A stretch of 64,000 nucleotides of DNA from Pollenia angustigena (GCA_930367215.1 OV884060.1:99038151-99102150); one strand, 5' to 3'. Positions 21,632 through 32,933 are shown, counted from the stretch's first letter. The notes: generated from the sequence alone by a model not told the origin. A program made the numbers and translations.

Positions 21632-24119
21632 CTGCGCATGTTAGAATAAAATTTAACGTTTAAAGGAAATTTTGTTGCAGATTTTCGTTTTTTTTTTAGT
21701 AATTTCAATAAACTGAACCGTTTTTGAACCGGTATTGGATTCAGCGTACCCGAGTTAGGTTAAAGCGCCAGTTGTCCGGCTTGTTTAAAAAAAGTAGCAA
21801 ATTCTAGCACAGTGTAATTGTTTGATAAACCTTGCGAAAAGCAATAAAAAGAAACGTTTTTAAATATAACAATAAAAAGAAATTTATTGTACTTTATATT
21901 TATACTGTGTACTTTTTTTTTCTTAACCTTAAATAATCAATGTACTTTAATTGCAACAAAAAAAGTTGGTAACCCTAATTACAACGTAGCTGCTTACATT
22001 TTCCATCGGCTTGACGTGTGTTTTCAGTTAGTAAGTGATCTTTCCGATCAAATCTTATGTCGCACGATCATCCTGATGGAGGCGTTGCTGAGGGTTTCTT
22101 ATAAGTTGATATTAGCAGTGTAGCAATGCGCCGACGAAAAGATAAATGGTCCATTTTACCTCCCATATTTCTATGTAGTTGCCACGCATTGTGCTCTACA
22201 AGATCAATGAGGTGTGTGAATATTGTGAAATACCATTTTTTACCCCGATTAGAAACACGGTATTAGCTTATATTTTCATCTGCTCGATCAACGCCACCCA
22301 TGTAGCGATTATATTCATGAATAAGGCGTGGTTGTTGAATATATATACGCTTTTTCTCTTTTCGAGACCAACGTGAAATATTTTTGAAGGCTCAACTGGA
22401 TGGACGTTTGAGGCTACATTTTCTGCACTGCTGTCATTCCAACAACATACAATTATATTGTTGGTAGAAATCTTACGATGGTCATACCACCCTTTCTCTT
22501 TTTTCTGCAGATCTTTTTTTTTAGCAAAGGACAGTTGCCTAACCGATTGTGACGAATCGTTCCAGTGCCTTTTACGCGTCGTTCTTCTAACTCAGCCAAT
22601 AAATTTATTGTTGTAAATAAATTATCAAAATGCAATCGGTGAGCAATGTCGGGTTGGCTTTGTGACAATATGTCGCAATAAGTTAAGACTACGCTTGGAC
22701 CAAGTCCCATTTCCTTGTATGTAGTACTTGGGAAAGTCCCTGCACCCTGGTATGGCTCGAACCAAATAATGTAGCCTTTATAGGTTGCTCCAACCCAAAA
22801 TTTATAGCCATATCTTATAGGCTTTCCATGGATATATTGCTTACATCCGTGACTATCATATCATCTGCTCGTCCACTGAATGCTGTATAGTTTTCGGAGC
22901 ATTACTTTGGAAACTCTTGTTCAACATTTGTAAAGTGGCCTAACGTTTGCGAACTTGTCTGTTTTATCCAGACTGTTGTTGTCGACAAAGTGCAAGTTTC
23001 TTATTATAAACTCAAATCGATCCCTTCTAATTGCGTTCGACACAAAAGAATTATGTGTATCCCTATCATTTTGCCAATACATATGGCGTCTCGAAACAGT
23101 ATTGTAGCCACTCATAAAAAATTCCAATAAAGCACCTGATTTCGTCTGGAGCTATATTTCCAGTTGCATTTTGTTTGGACGCATAGTCGTTTGAACATTG
23201 CGTAATAACTTGCAGCAAGTCACCATCAAAAAATTTTTCAAACAACTCAAGAGTTGTAGGTAAAATTTTCTGTTCACATGCTGCAACAGTAGGCTTCATT
23301 TCTTCCAGATCATGCTTTACCCATTTTACAGACGGCTTAATACTTTTACGGTTCTTGGCCTGTTGCACTAACGCAAGTGGAATATCGTCTTCACTATCCG
23401 AATCAGTAGAATAAGAATTTAGAAAAAGCTCAGCCTCCGCATTCAATAATTGGGGTGGTAAGTTTTCAAAATTCACTTCATCTTCTTCTCCAGAATCTTC
23501 ATCTGTCACGTAGTTGTTCGCACCTTGAGTGGGCACAATTGAGATTTCGTAAGAATTTTGCATAAACTCTTCATCACTTTCCTCTAAGGCATTTATTATC
23601 TCATTTTATGTTAAAAATCTAGAAAAAAAATTATTTTTTTTCACCTTTTTTGCACACCAATGCCGAACGTACTACATGTAGTACGTCAACAAATACATCA
23701 ACTAAAATCACATATAAAATTTTTTTTTTACATATACTTTTGCATCGTATTAGCTTTTACATTTATTACAATTATAAAAACATAGAAATGCAACAATAAT
23801 AATATATGTATGCATATAAGAATTTTTCTCACCGATTACGTGCCATCTTCACACTTTTGCTAATTTCACAAAACTGAAATCTTTGATCCAAAAAAATACA
23901 CATAACCAATTACACTAGACAAAACATATCAATGCATGGTTTGTTGACCGTTATATTCTGTAGCACAGCAACAAGTAGATTATAAAATTTAAAGCACAGT
24001 AAACGCAGAAACCTGAACATAACAAGTGTACTACATGTAGTACGGTCAGCATATCTGGGCTAAGTATCCCTTTAGAGAATTCTTTCAAAAATTATAACAT
24101 AATTTGATACATATATCGT

Positions 24120-24332
24120 ACCTTAAATACAAACGGCCGTAACTACACAATAATTCAAAATGGAGTTTTTAATTGATTGTGGTTCGTTTTATCAATCTAC
24201 ATACTGACGAAAAATTAAGACTATTAAAGAATTTCAAACTCCAAGAACACTTTATAATTATTGATTTTGGAATGTTTTTTGCTTCTCTTGTAAAAAAATT
24301 CAAGTGTAGTTACGTTCGTTTGCATTTAAGGT
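24120..24332. mobile_element. 213-bp palindromic MITE
   Basis: Left ACCTTAAATACAAACGGCCG, continuing TAACTACAC, is matched inverted at 24304-24332 (GTGTAGTTACG...TTTAAGGT). It lies just outside the piggyBac right end. No clear target duplication. Confidence 0.6.
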
Positions 24333-24546
24333 TATGATATGTACGTTTTCACATACATAAATTAGAAAACAAAACAAAAATTTAGACAAGTAAAAATTAC
24401 AAAAAAGTTTTTAGGAAAATTGTTTCCATCTTTTTCTTTTATTTTTTATTTTAAAAGTGATTACTTTTAGACCCAAAACAGATAACCATTTGATGTTTTA
24501 AGAAAATCGGTTAAAAATTGAAGCACAGCCGTTAATAACGTTTTAA

Positions 24547-24780
24547 GCAGAGTACGGAGAGTGCTCGAATTGAACTCGCTCGAGTTTTATTTTCCACATT
24601 TAAAAGAATTTTTCTTTTCGGCTCGCGAGTAAAAAAAATAAAACTCGCGAGCGAGTTTTATTTTTAAGAGTTGAAAAATATAACTCGCGAAAAGAATTCA
24701 AATTTTAAGAGTCCAAAATAAAACTCAATTCGTAAGTCGAGCTGAAAATAATTGCTCGCGAGTTTTATTTTTGGTTGTAA
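24547..24780. repeat. cluster of CTCGCGAG-type palindromes
   Basis: The motif ACTCGCGAG followed by TTTTATTTTT and its inverse recurs at least five times in both orientations, with variants CTCGAATTGAACTCG and ACTCGTAAG. A second cluster of the same kind is at 40735-40960. This could be the terminal/subterminal region of an element or a locally expanding palindromic repeat. Confidence 0.5.
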
Positions 24781-25440
24781 ATTTTTTCTTAACAAAATTT
24801 TTTTCTGGTTTATTTGTTTGTATGCGTGGGTAAAGGTGCCTGCATACTATGTATGAATAAATGTATCATCGAAGACACACAACAACAATGGCATATGGAT
24901 AAAAAAAGAAGGAAAATGTTTTTATTGATACAACAAAAATAATGTTGTGACAAGCATAATCAATCATGAAGTAGAAATAGCAAAGGAAAGAATTCGTTTA
25001 AAGGAATGCAATCATGTAATACGTTTTGAAAATATAAAAAAACTATGGTAAAATAGTTATAATTTTAAATTGGAAAGTATTTACTAAAAAAGTATGAAAA
25101 TAAATGTTTGTTACTATCAGTGATGAATGAAGCTGAATGAAAAATAATCCAAATCGGTATTTTAAAAGGGCTATAAATGGCCTTATCACACAAAAAAAAG
25201 CTAAAAAAGCAAAAACTTTTTTTTGTTATAATTTTTTTTTTTTTTTTGTTTATTAATAAATTAGTTAAAACACCTAAATAAACATATTTTATCCAGTGCT
25301 AAGATTTTTAAAGTTTCCATAACAACAAAACTTAAAGGCGTATACAAATACTTTAAGTATGTACCATTTAATTGAGAAACCCTGTTTTAAAGAGTTAAAC
25401 AGTAAATATGAAATACGGAAAAAGTAAACACTAAAAAAAG
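24781..25440. other. no gene seen
   Basis: AT-rich sequence downstream (3' side) of the hAT transposase relic. It may contain the element's left end, but I could not identify a TIR. Confidence 0.5.
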
Positions 25441-25482
25441 TATGTTAAAAATGAGAAAACTAGGAATAATTTAAATTAAAAG

Positions 25483-28400
25483 TTAGGTTTGTAACAAATC
25501 CTCACTGTTTTCGTGAGTAATTGTTATTTGTTGGATTAGATTTTTATTAAGTTTAACTAAAAGCCAGTTATTTATTGTATCTTTTGACAATTTGGACCTC
25601 GATTTTGTTAAAATTAGTAAAAGAGCACTAAAGGCCCTTTCTACGGATACTTGTGTTGAGGGAACTGCTAGCGCTACGTCTAATAATTTCCCAAGCTCTG
25701 GATCTGTAATTTTGATCCTTTTGTAGTATTCCAAAATGTTTGTTTCAAAACTAAGCCTTGACAAGTTGCACAAGTTTTCCAATTTTTGCTTCATTGTTTG
25801 ATTTGTTGGTGGAGTTTGCTGAATTAGCAAATTCATTTTTGCTTCCAGTTTTGAAAATGCTCCGGTTGATCTAGATGCTGGATTACTTAAAACTGATTCG
25901 TTTTGGATATCGGTGTTTTGACCTGCTAACCGTTTTATCATTATATGTGTTTTAAGGAGGTGATTCTAAAAACAAATTAAATGATAAAATATCCGTTTAA
26001 AAATGTTATGTGAAATTAAATATAATTGTATGCAATTAAAAAATAGTTTGTATGTATATTATTAGTACACGTACCATAGCTATTTTCTTCTGTTCCTCTG
26101 ACAAAAATGGCGTTCTTGTGAAATTAAAACGTGGATCTAAGTAAATTGCTGAAATAAAGCCGTCATTTGTCAAAAGGTTTTGCTTCCGCTTCTTCATAGC
26201 ATCTAAAAGGCTTTGTGCGTGAATGTTTTCTTGCAATCCCAGCTCTTCTAGTTCAACTTCACAGCAGAGCCAATCTCTGTAGAAATCGCTGACTATACAT
26301 ATATTGTTCAAACTGGAATTTATTAGTGCATTCTGATAAAGGACTAAACGATTTTACAAATTTTGTTACGAAGTTCCAATTAGGATCAGGAATTTATTTA
26401 TTTATTTATTTATTTATTTAATATATAATTAGGTCTATGGATAAATCCTTACAGCCTAATACAAATGAGTATTTAACTTAAGTATAATATTACGTTTAAC
26501 AATATTTAAATCCAGAGAAAAATCAATAAATTCAAACATTTCATTGAAGCAACAACACAGTTTTCTAAATGGATCTGCCATAGCATAGTTAGTTCGGAAA
26601 GTTTTTATAAATAAGGGATTATAGTACCGTACCGTACGTCGTGGAATGTTAAATGATAAACTACTTAATAAAAAATTCGAGCATACTTTTCCATTTATTA
26701 AGTTAATTACAAATGAGACATTTAGCATAACTCTGCGACTTTTCAGTGTTGGCAAACGTATTAAAGATAATCTTGTAGAATATGAGGGGAGATTATCATA
26801 TCCTCGATATGTATCTCTCAGGCAAAAAAGCAAGAATTGTTTTTGAATGGATTCAATATGATCACTATGAACCATATAATGTGGATCCCATACAATCGAG
26901 CCGTATTCCAAGATTGGTCTAACGAGAGATGTGTAAAGTTGTTTAGTGACGAAAGTATCCTGGAATTCCTTCGCCCAACGTTTAATAAAAGCCAGAGTAC
27001 AACGAGCCCTGTTGACAGTCATTGTTATGTGTTGAATAAAATCCAATTTTGCATCCAGTAAGATGCCAAGATCCATAATTGTGTCAACTATCTCGATTTT
27101 ATAGTCACCGAGTTTATAGTTATTTAAAATACTACGTTTTCTAGAAAAGCGCATATGTTTACATTTCATTAGGTTTAAATCCATTAGGTTATGTTTACAC
27201 CAATTATAAAAGGTATGCAAGTCTTCTTGAAGATAATTATGGTCTAAATAGTTCGTGAAGTTTAAAAAAATTTTTACATCATCTGCGAACATTAGTATAT
27301 GTGAATGTTTAATAATATCAGGCATGTCGTTAATGAAGAGCAGAAACAAAAGTGGGCCAAGGTGACTACCTTGCGGAACACCGGATTTTACCAATATAGG
27401 TTTAGAAGTTGAAAACCCAAATTTTACACATTGTATTCTGCCGAGAAGATATGACCTTAGCCAGCTTAAATAAGTTTTGTCGAAACCCATAATATCAATT
27501 TTTCTCAAAAGAAGGTTGTGATTTACCTTATCAAATGCCTTACTGAAGTCGGTATATATAACGTCGGTATGCTGGTTGTTGACGAATCCCTCATTTACCA
27601 AAGTTGTCAGTTCTAAAATATTTGTCATAGTTGATGATTCTTTACGAAATCCGTGTTGAAAAGGTGTTAATAACGGTGAAACTTGATGAACCAATGAATC
27701 TAAAATGCATTTTTCAAAAAGTTTTGGAATTGCGCTAAGTTTGGCTATACCTCTGTAATTAATTATATTTGATTTATTTCCAGATTTGAATAAAGGAATT
27801 AAATAGACTTTTTACAATTTTGCGGCATTCTTCAACTTCAGATTGAATTGTCTTCAAGACATCTTGAGCTGCAAGCTGTATTGTATGGGCTGCACATCTT
27901 ACAACTGCCATAACGGATGAAAGTGACGAGTGAATATTTTCAAATTCTTCGTCATCACTATTTATATATTCAGCTTCTTGTGCTAACGCCTCTTCTTGAA
28001 GATCTTGCAATAATTTCGCAGTTTTTATTACATTTGCTCCGTTATCAGAAGTGCATGCGTATATTTGGGATATGCCAATATTATACTCTTTTAAACAGTT
28101 TATTATCTCCTCTTTAAGAAACTGAGCTGTGTGCCTTTTTTTCAATTGAATCATACCAATTGTATTGATTTGAATTTTGGTGTCTTTAATATATTGGACA
28201 TTTACTCCAAGAATACTTTTTTCCATTCGGGTGGCAACGTCGATTTTTAAACAAACCATTTTTATAAACCGATTTTGAAATATTATCTTTAATTTGTACA
28301 GCTGCTGTGTTAATTTTACAAACGATGTTTTTTGAATTAATATTAGTTCCATGCAAATCTTCATACGGGCGTAAAATTTTTTTGAAATATTCTTCGTCAT

Positions 28401-28707
28401 CAAATATTCTAAATGGAATACTTTTCACTGTTACAAGCCCAACGCAACACAACAAAAACTCATTTCTGCTTAAAGAAACTGACACATGGTTGGTTTTTTT
28501 CTTTATCGCAGAATTAATTGATGATGATGGCTGTATATCATCTTCACTTTCACTAATTTTAATATTGTGAATTGTTTCATAATGACGTTTGATGTTTCCA
28601 GTTCTTTTTCCCTTGAGGATTTTTTGACAAAGTATGCATTTTGATATATCACTTTCTTCGTCGATTGAAACATATTTTTCAAACTCAAATAACTTTTTGC
28701 GACCCAT
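25483..28707 (-). pseudogene. hAT transposase pseudogene, split by a LINE
   Basis: The frame starting at 28707 opens with a BED-type zinc finger (CILCQKILKG...HYETIH, residues about 24-47). After a one-base frameshift near 28260 the catalytic core continues in the frame ending at 27774: LKIDVATRM (first Asp), TSDNGAN (second Asp region) and CAAHTIQLAAQDV (C/H motif). The protein is then cut by a LINE insertion (26392-27808). It resumes at 26311-26036 (PNWNFV-like, ELEELGL, LDPRF) and ends with the C-terminal dimerisation domain in 25941-25483 (ALAVPSTQVSVERAFSALL, SKLSKDTINNWLLV). About 60-100 residues expected between CAAH and the resumed part are missing. Stops and frameshifts make it dead. 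The TIRs were not found. Confidence 0.92.
26392..27808 (-). pseudogene. 5'-truncated LINE, Jockey/CR1-type RT fragment, copy 2
   Basis: Open from the truncation point (about 27808; IPLFKSGNKSNIINYRGIA) to a stop at 26456. Motifs in order: FQHGFRKESSTMTN, YTDFSKAFDKV, SGVPQGSHLGPLLF, MFADDVKIF, LGILLDAKLDF and DPFRKLCCCFNEMF. The 3' end is an ATTT tetranucleotide tail (about 26392-26420) with the same CTGTAAGGAT...ATCCATAG stem as copy 1 (8777-9995). Protein similarity between the copies is clear, but they are diverged paralogues. It inserted into the hAT transposase gene. The frame is intact over 1.35 kb, so the copy is fairly young although 5'-truncated. Confidence 0.9.
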
Positions 28708-28712
28708 TGCAC

Positions 28713-29337
28713 TGACGTTTAATCACTCACTACAGATCGATGAACAAATTTCATTACATTTTATATTGTAGTGATTGCTACCTACCTTTTGTTGTTTTCT
28801 ATAAGAATCAACTATTTTGGTTGTCACAAAACAATTATATGGTGGCCATAAAATCTCATACATTGGTTCCTTTAACTCCTAATTAAAGTATACTGCCGTG
28901 CACATAAAAAACTCGTACTGCCTGTTTAATGTTATAAAAATAAAATTTGCGTTCGGGAATCTATATTGAAAAAATTTGAGGTTTTTTTATTGGTCTTCCT
29001 CCATGTAAATTCGCAAACAAAAATTTTCAATACAGAAACAGGTAGCTGATAATTTTCTTATGAATTGCAAAAACTTATTTGTAAGTCACGGATGACTGCA
29101 TACATTTTATTACACATCATTACGTACATAGTACTTATCTACATGTTTATGACCAGCATTCACATTAGTCCTTATATTTGGGTATAACCATTTCTTTTAC
29201 AAACCTTTCCCACACGTCTTGCCAACCGTTCTTTTTATAGAGAAAAGTGTTCAGTTTAACAATAAATATTAATACAATACATCTTTGAGACCCAGTTGCC
29301 ATAAAAAACGCTTAACTCATTTATTACTAGTATAATA
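28713..29337. other. no gene; holds a repeat shared with 40.5 kb
   Basis: About 29078-29240 resembles 40530-40670: TGCATACATTTTATTACACATCATTA, TTACATTT and CTTTCCCACACGTCTTGCC in the same order. This is probably a diverged dispersed repeat. The rest is AT-rich and unassigned. Confidence 0.5.
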
Positions 29338-29342
29338 GTGCA

Positions 29343-29976
29343 TGTATAATTCACAATAAGGGTATTCATTTCAGTTTTTTTATTTGTTGGAAAAGTGGAA
29401 AAATGTAATTTTTGTTACAACAACCACAAGAAAAAAAATTCCACCAAAACTTACATTTTTATCAGACTAAAACCAAGTGTAAAAAAGTCAGGATAAAAAG
29501 ATGTAATTTTCCGCTTTAAACGTCAAACGAAATGATGTTGCCATTCATAAAAAACTGCTAATTTTTTATACAAAGTACGAAAAATTGCATCTCTTTTTAT
29601 AAACTCTTGAATTGTACAACTCTGATGTTAAAAATTATTTTTTTAAGTTACAACATTTCTTTTTCATTTAATCTTTCAAAAAGAAAAAATTCATATTAAA
29701 TATGTGTTCAATGAAAAAAGTTATTAAAAAAGAATTAAAAAAAAGAAATGGGGTCAAAAAAAATTGACAGAAGCTGAAGTTAATAAAATACTCGACTTTT
29801 TGGCAGACAATCGCCATTTTGAGTTACTTTTTGTAGTCGAATATTATGATGAAAATAACACCAATCACTTCGTTTTAAATTTAATAATCAATTTATTCAC
29901 TTTAAACACTTTTGTTCGGCATCTTGAAAAATATCAATTACTTCCACGAATTATTTGACAGATTTTTTTTTGACAG

Positions 29977-30019
<43 letters not shown>

Positions 30020-30660
30020 CGTTCACGTCAATAAGAGTGTAATTTTTCTTTTTTCCACTTTTCCAACCAAAAAAAATTGAAATGAATACCCTTAATGTAT
30101 AAATGTGATTAAATGTATTTTGGAATGCGGCTATAATATGCTTCAGTTCAAACACATAAATCTGAACTGATATATTAATTGCCTTGATTGTCCTCCAAGC
30201 ACTTTAACTTGTAGAACGCTAATAGATTCAATCAATAAAACACCTTAAATGCCTTATAGTAATTGAACACTTTCTTTATTTTGGTTCTGTCTTATATACT
30301 AAAATTTAATTAATTAAAAACTGAATGTCACTATTGCACAATGCGGAAGTGACCCAATTAATTGTTTGCATAATTGCTGACTAACATTTCAATGTATAAA
30401 GTTATGATTCAGGTAACAAAATAAAATAATGCTATGTTAACAATTATGAACAAAAGTAAACAATAAAATTGTTTGGGATGATTGAACTTCAAGTAAACAA
30501 AATAAAATAATGATATGTCAACAATTATTTATAAACAAAAGGTAAAATAAAACAAAAAATGAAATTATGTTATGTCAGCGATACACTGAACTTATGTAGT
30601 TCATTAACATAGTTAAAAATAAAATTAAAATTAAATGTATGTTGATGTGAATGTCAACAT
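29343..30660 (-). repeat. 3' LTR, interrupted by a MITE
   Basis: Begins TGTATAATTCACAAT and ends GTCAACA on the + strand (TG...CA in element orientation). It is identical to the other LTR except for the 736-bp MITE at 29358-30093, a 6-bp AAATTA-type indel near 30630 and one substitution near 30565. Confidence 0.93.
29358..30093. mobile_element. 736-bp MITE in the BEL 3' LTR
   Basis: Ends AAGGGTATTCATTTCA and TGAAATGAATACCCTT; the pairing extends about 40 bp (GTTGGAAAAGTGGAAAAA). AAT is duplicated (29355-29357, 30094-30096), as shown by the uninterrupted sister LTR. A 36-bp A-run lies at 29982-30017. A chance 64-codon ORF (29764-29958) has no recognisable domain. Confidence 0.88.
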
Positions 30661-30671
30661 TCTCCCCCGCG
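30661..30671 (-). promoter_or_regulatory. polypurine tract
   Basis: GCGGGGGAGAA on the minus strand lies directly before the 3' LTR start (TGTTGACATT). This is the expected plus-strand primer for reverse transcription. Confidence 0.85.
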
Positions 30672-30702
30672 TCGACCGCTGGTCGATGATAACCTGTGTT
30701 GT

Positions 30703-32919
30703 TTAGGTGTCTATGATGTCAATGGTGACAGGTCGGGGTAATGGAACTGGATGCGGTCTTGGTTGGTGAGAGTTGTGGCCTCTTTCTTCTTGATGGGTTG
30801 AGCTTCTTTTAATTAGTGTTATGGTTACCGCGATGAGCAAGGATATTATAAGCGCGGAGTAGCTTACTATATGATGATGTTGACTGTTAGACTTGATTAG
30901 CTGTGGTAGACGTGTGATTGTTGACTCATTAAGTTGTTTTTGCAGGTTATTGAGTTGGTTAAGGTGAGTTTCAAACTGGCTATCTGTGGTGTTAAGAATC
31001 TGGTTGATTTCCTGTGGTCTGCTTACATGGTCGATGTGTTTAAGTTGGACGTATGATGTGTGCAAACTGTTTGACGCACTAAAGTGACCTTGAATCGTGA
31101 TGAAATCGGTTTTGATTATACAAGTTTGGTCTAGTTGCATTATGCCAGTGCCTCTTATAAAGTGTTGTGAGGTTTCTGTGCCGCAGACTGCTGAGATTTC
31201 TACTTCTGTGGTGGAAGCAAAGATCCAGTTGTTAGGATTTTTTAATTGTGTCCAGGTTGTGTTGGATGGAATTCGGATAAGTTTGCAGTTGGCTGTGTTC
31301 CGGTTGTTAAAAATGTTTATTTCACAGGAATTGGCAAGTGTGTTCCCCTTGAGCTTGACTTGTTTGTTTTGGCATATGTATTCATCGGGTTTAGGCATTA
31401 GGCAGTTGGTAACGTCTTCATTTAAAAAGGGAATATATTCATCTCTGTGTGAATTAATTGCTAGAAAAGATTCCTTTGAGTTAATAGATATTAGAAGATT
31501 TTTTTTTATTGTTGGGACCGGAATTACATTGAATAGTTCTAGGAATTGCTGGTCGACAAGCGGCAACATAATTTCAAAGATAACTTCGCTCTTTGTTATC
31601 GCTCCACTGGCCTTCATTAGCTTATAAAATTGTATCAGACTATCGTCTTCTACAGGAAGTGCACGTTGCCTTGGGAGATGTGCCCTTATTACGGTTAATT
31701 CATTCCTGAGTTGATGAGGAGCTAATAGAAGTGGACTGATTTTTCCATGATGAGCATCGGTTAACACGTCTATTATTTCCCTTTCTATTCTTTGCAGGTT
31801 TAAGGCGGTTAAGGTCAAATGGTTGGCGAGTAGCGACATTTGTTGTGTTTGACTGATTTGTTCGGATTCCTTTGCTATTTCATTTGTTGCTGCGTTAAGG
31901 GTTTGGACAATTTCTCTTAATTGGTTCTGTGCATTAAGCTCATCTTGCTTAATGATGTTAACAGTAGAATCAATGATGGACGTTTGGTTTTTTAGTAGCT
32001 GGAAAAGATAGTCTGTTTCGATCTTGGATCTTTTAATGACATCTGACATTTCATTTGCGTAGTCTGAGTCCAAAACACCAAACAGTGATCTTGCTACATT
32101 TCCTACAATGTTAAATGCGCCTCTTTTTGTTCGACTAGTAACGAAAAGTGCCTTCTCCTCTAGTAAATCTTCCTTCATTTGAATAAAATTGTTTACCAAT
32201 GTGTTGCATGTTGACAGGTGTTGCATGGATGAGCATAACTGCTGCAAGGTGGATATTCCAGACTGAAAAACCCTTAGCTCAGACGAAAAGGGTGTTAAGT
32301 CGTAGTATACCATGAGTTTCCATTCGGCCGTAACGAGTTTTACAGTTCCAATTCCTTCAAAATATAGTCCTGGGTCAGAGCGAAAGTTGGTGATATTGAT
32401 GTTACCGCTTATGACCGCTGGGATGAGAAGGATCGCTAAAATTGTTGTAAGTAGAATTGGGTTACTGTTAGTCCTGGGCCTTTTGATTGGTGGAATATCT
32501 GCTTCATCAGATGTCAAGTGTGGCGTAGAGTGGGATGCTTCATTTCCCTTTAATTCTTCCTCGGGAAGTAGTGGGGCTAAATTATGGATTGGCCGTCTTT
32601 TTATTCCTGATGCTGTTTTTACGTCTGCTACTCGAACCTTGCCATCGTTTCCCTCATAAGTTTTAAGAATCCTGCCGAGTGGCCATTGCATGACTGGTAG
32701 GTTATCCTCCTTTATTATGACTAATTTACCTTCCCTTGCATTTTCGGATGACGTTTTCCATTTTCGTTTCTCTTGGAGGTGGTGCAGGTATTCCAATGAC
32801 CAGCGTTTCCAAAATTCATGTTTCAGTTGGGAGACAAGATTCCACCTTTTTGATAGTGATGGGTTGGTAGGGTTGTGTGTTCTTGTATCTATTTGTGCCG
32901 TAAGTGGTTCTCCGATCAA
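30703..32919 (-). CDS. env: DUF5641-like pol tail fused to env-like glycoprotein
   Basis: This 738-residue frame has two parts. Residues about 1-118 are the C-terminal domain that follows BEL integrases (SLSKRWNLVSQLKHEFWKRW, with a GRI-type chromatin-like strand). Residues about 155-171 form a hydrophobic segment that could act as the glycoprotein signal. RTKR (263-266) is a furin-like site followed by a fusion-peptide-like GAFNIVGNVARSLFG, characteristic of the baculovirus F/insect errantivirus envelope group. A heptad-like region follows, and a transmembrane helix lies near 684-703 with a proline-rich cytoplasmic tail. The start given is the upstream end of the open frame, and translation probably comes from a gag-pol fusion or spliced RNA. 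This frame is intact, but it is separated from pol by a frame change near 32950. Confidence 0.85.
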   Translation of the reverse strand: MIGEPLTAQIDTRTHNPTNPSLSKRWNLVSQLKHEFWKRWSLEYLHHLQEKRKWKTSSENAREGKLVIIKEDNLPVMQWPLGRILKTYEGNDGKVRVADVKTASGIKRRPIHNLAPLLPEEELKGNEASHSTPHLTSDEADIPPIKRPRTNSNPILLTTILAILLIPAVISGNINITNFRSDPGLYFEGIGTVKLVTAEWKLMVYYDLTPFSSELRVFQSGISTLQQLCSSMQHLSTCNTLVNNFIQMKEDLLEEKALFVTSRTKRGAFNIVGNVARSLFGVLDSDYANEMSDVIKRSKIETDYLFQLLKNQTSIIDSTVNIIKQDELNAQNQLREIVQTLNAATNEIAKESEQISQTQQMSLLANHLTLTALNLQRIEREIIDVLTDAHHGKISPLLLAPHQLRNELTVIRAHLPRQRALPVEDDSLIQFYKLMKASGAITKSEVIFEIMLPLVDQQFLELFNVIPVPTIKKNLLISINSKESFLAINSHRDEYIPFLNEDVTNCLMPKPDEYICQNKQVKLKGNTLANSCEINIFNNRNTANCKLIRIPSNTTWTQLKNPNNWIFASTTEVEISAVCGTETSQHFIRGTGIMQLDQTCIIKTDFITIQGHFSASNSLHTSYVQLKHIDHVSRPQEINQILNTTDSQFETHLNQLNNLQKQLNESTITRLPQLIKSNSQHHHIVSYSALIISLLIAVTITLIKRSSTHQEERGHNSHQPRPHPVPLPRPVTIDIIDT

Positions 32920-32933
32920 AAAATGACCGGGAG

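Larger units (their letters stand above)
19867..21977. mobile_element. non-autonomous hAT element inside piggyBac
   Basis: Ends TAGGCTTGCCAACC and GTTGGTAACCCTA are imperfect inverse copies. The 8-bp duplication ATTACAAC is perfect (19859-19866 and 21978-21985). Removing the element restores the piggyBac zinc-domain reading frame locally (…KQLRCNHC|HNKTTT…). No hAT transposase is visible inside. Two further MITEs are nested within it. The rest is AT-rich. Confidence 0.85.
19770..23566 (-). pseudogene. piggyBac transposase pseudogene (split)
   Basis: The N-terminal part (23563-23066) is acidic (SDSEDDIP-type stretch) and leads into the DDE domain. The segment 23127-22921 holds RRHMYWQNDRDTHN and RDRFEFIIRNLHF. 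At about 22860-22880 SVDEQM carries the first catalytic Asp. GCKQYIHGKP and WFEPYQGAG follow. HFDNLFTT (about 22640) is the second Asp region. YNRYMGGVDRAD (about 22300) is the third, and then GKKWYF and HLSFRRRIAT. The cysteine-rich C-terminal zinc domain (CNHC, TTRCI, HVKCN) straddles the hAT insertion, with its two halves at about 22000-21986 and 19866-19770. Several frameshifts and stops inactivate it. The order matches intact piggyBac transposases. Confidence 0.9.
19503..24059 (-). mobile_element. piggyBac-like element relic with CTAA duplication
   Basis: Terminal CCCAGATATGC at 19503 is matched inverted at the right end (GCATATCTGGG, ending 24059). CTAA flanks both ends (19499-19502 and 24060-24063). 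piggyBac family TIRs start with CCC/CCY and normally duplicate TTAA, so CTAA is an atypical target. The 18-bp palindrome CGTACTACATGTAGTACG occurs at 19633-19650 and 23668-23685, with a 16-bp core copy at 24028-24043, all subterminal. A decayed transposase is on the minus strand. The element is split by a hAT element (19867-21977). Confidence 0.85.

Noticed and set aside
20884..22376. Plus-strand ORFs of 65-95 codons
   Set aside because: They lie in MITE/hAT sequence or antisense to the piggyBac transposase relic.
25117..25140. Candidate hAT TIR (CAGTGATGAATG) for the 25.5-28.7 kb transposase
   Set aside because: No inverted partner was found near 28.7-28.9 kb.
29764..29958. 64-codon ORF in the BEL LTR MITE
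   Set aside because: No recognisable domain, low-complexity AT-rich codons, inside a MITE.
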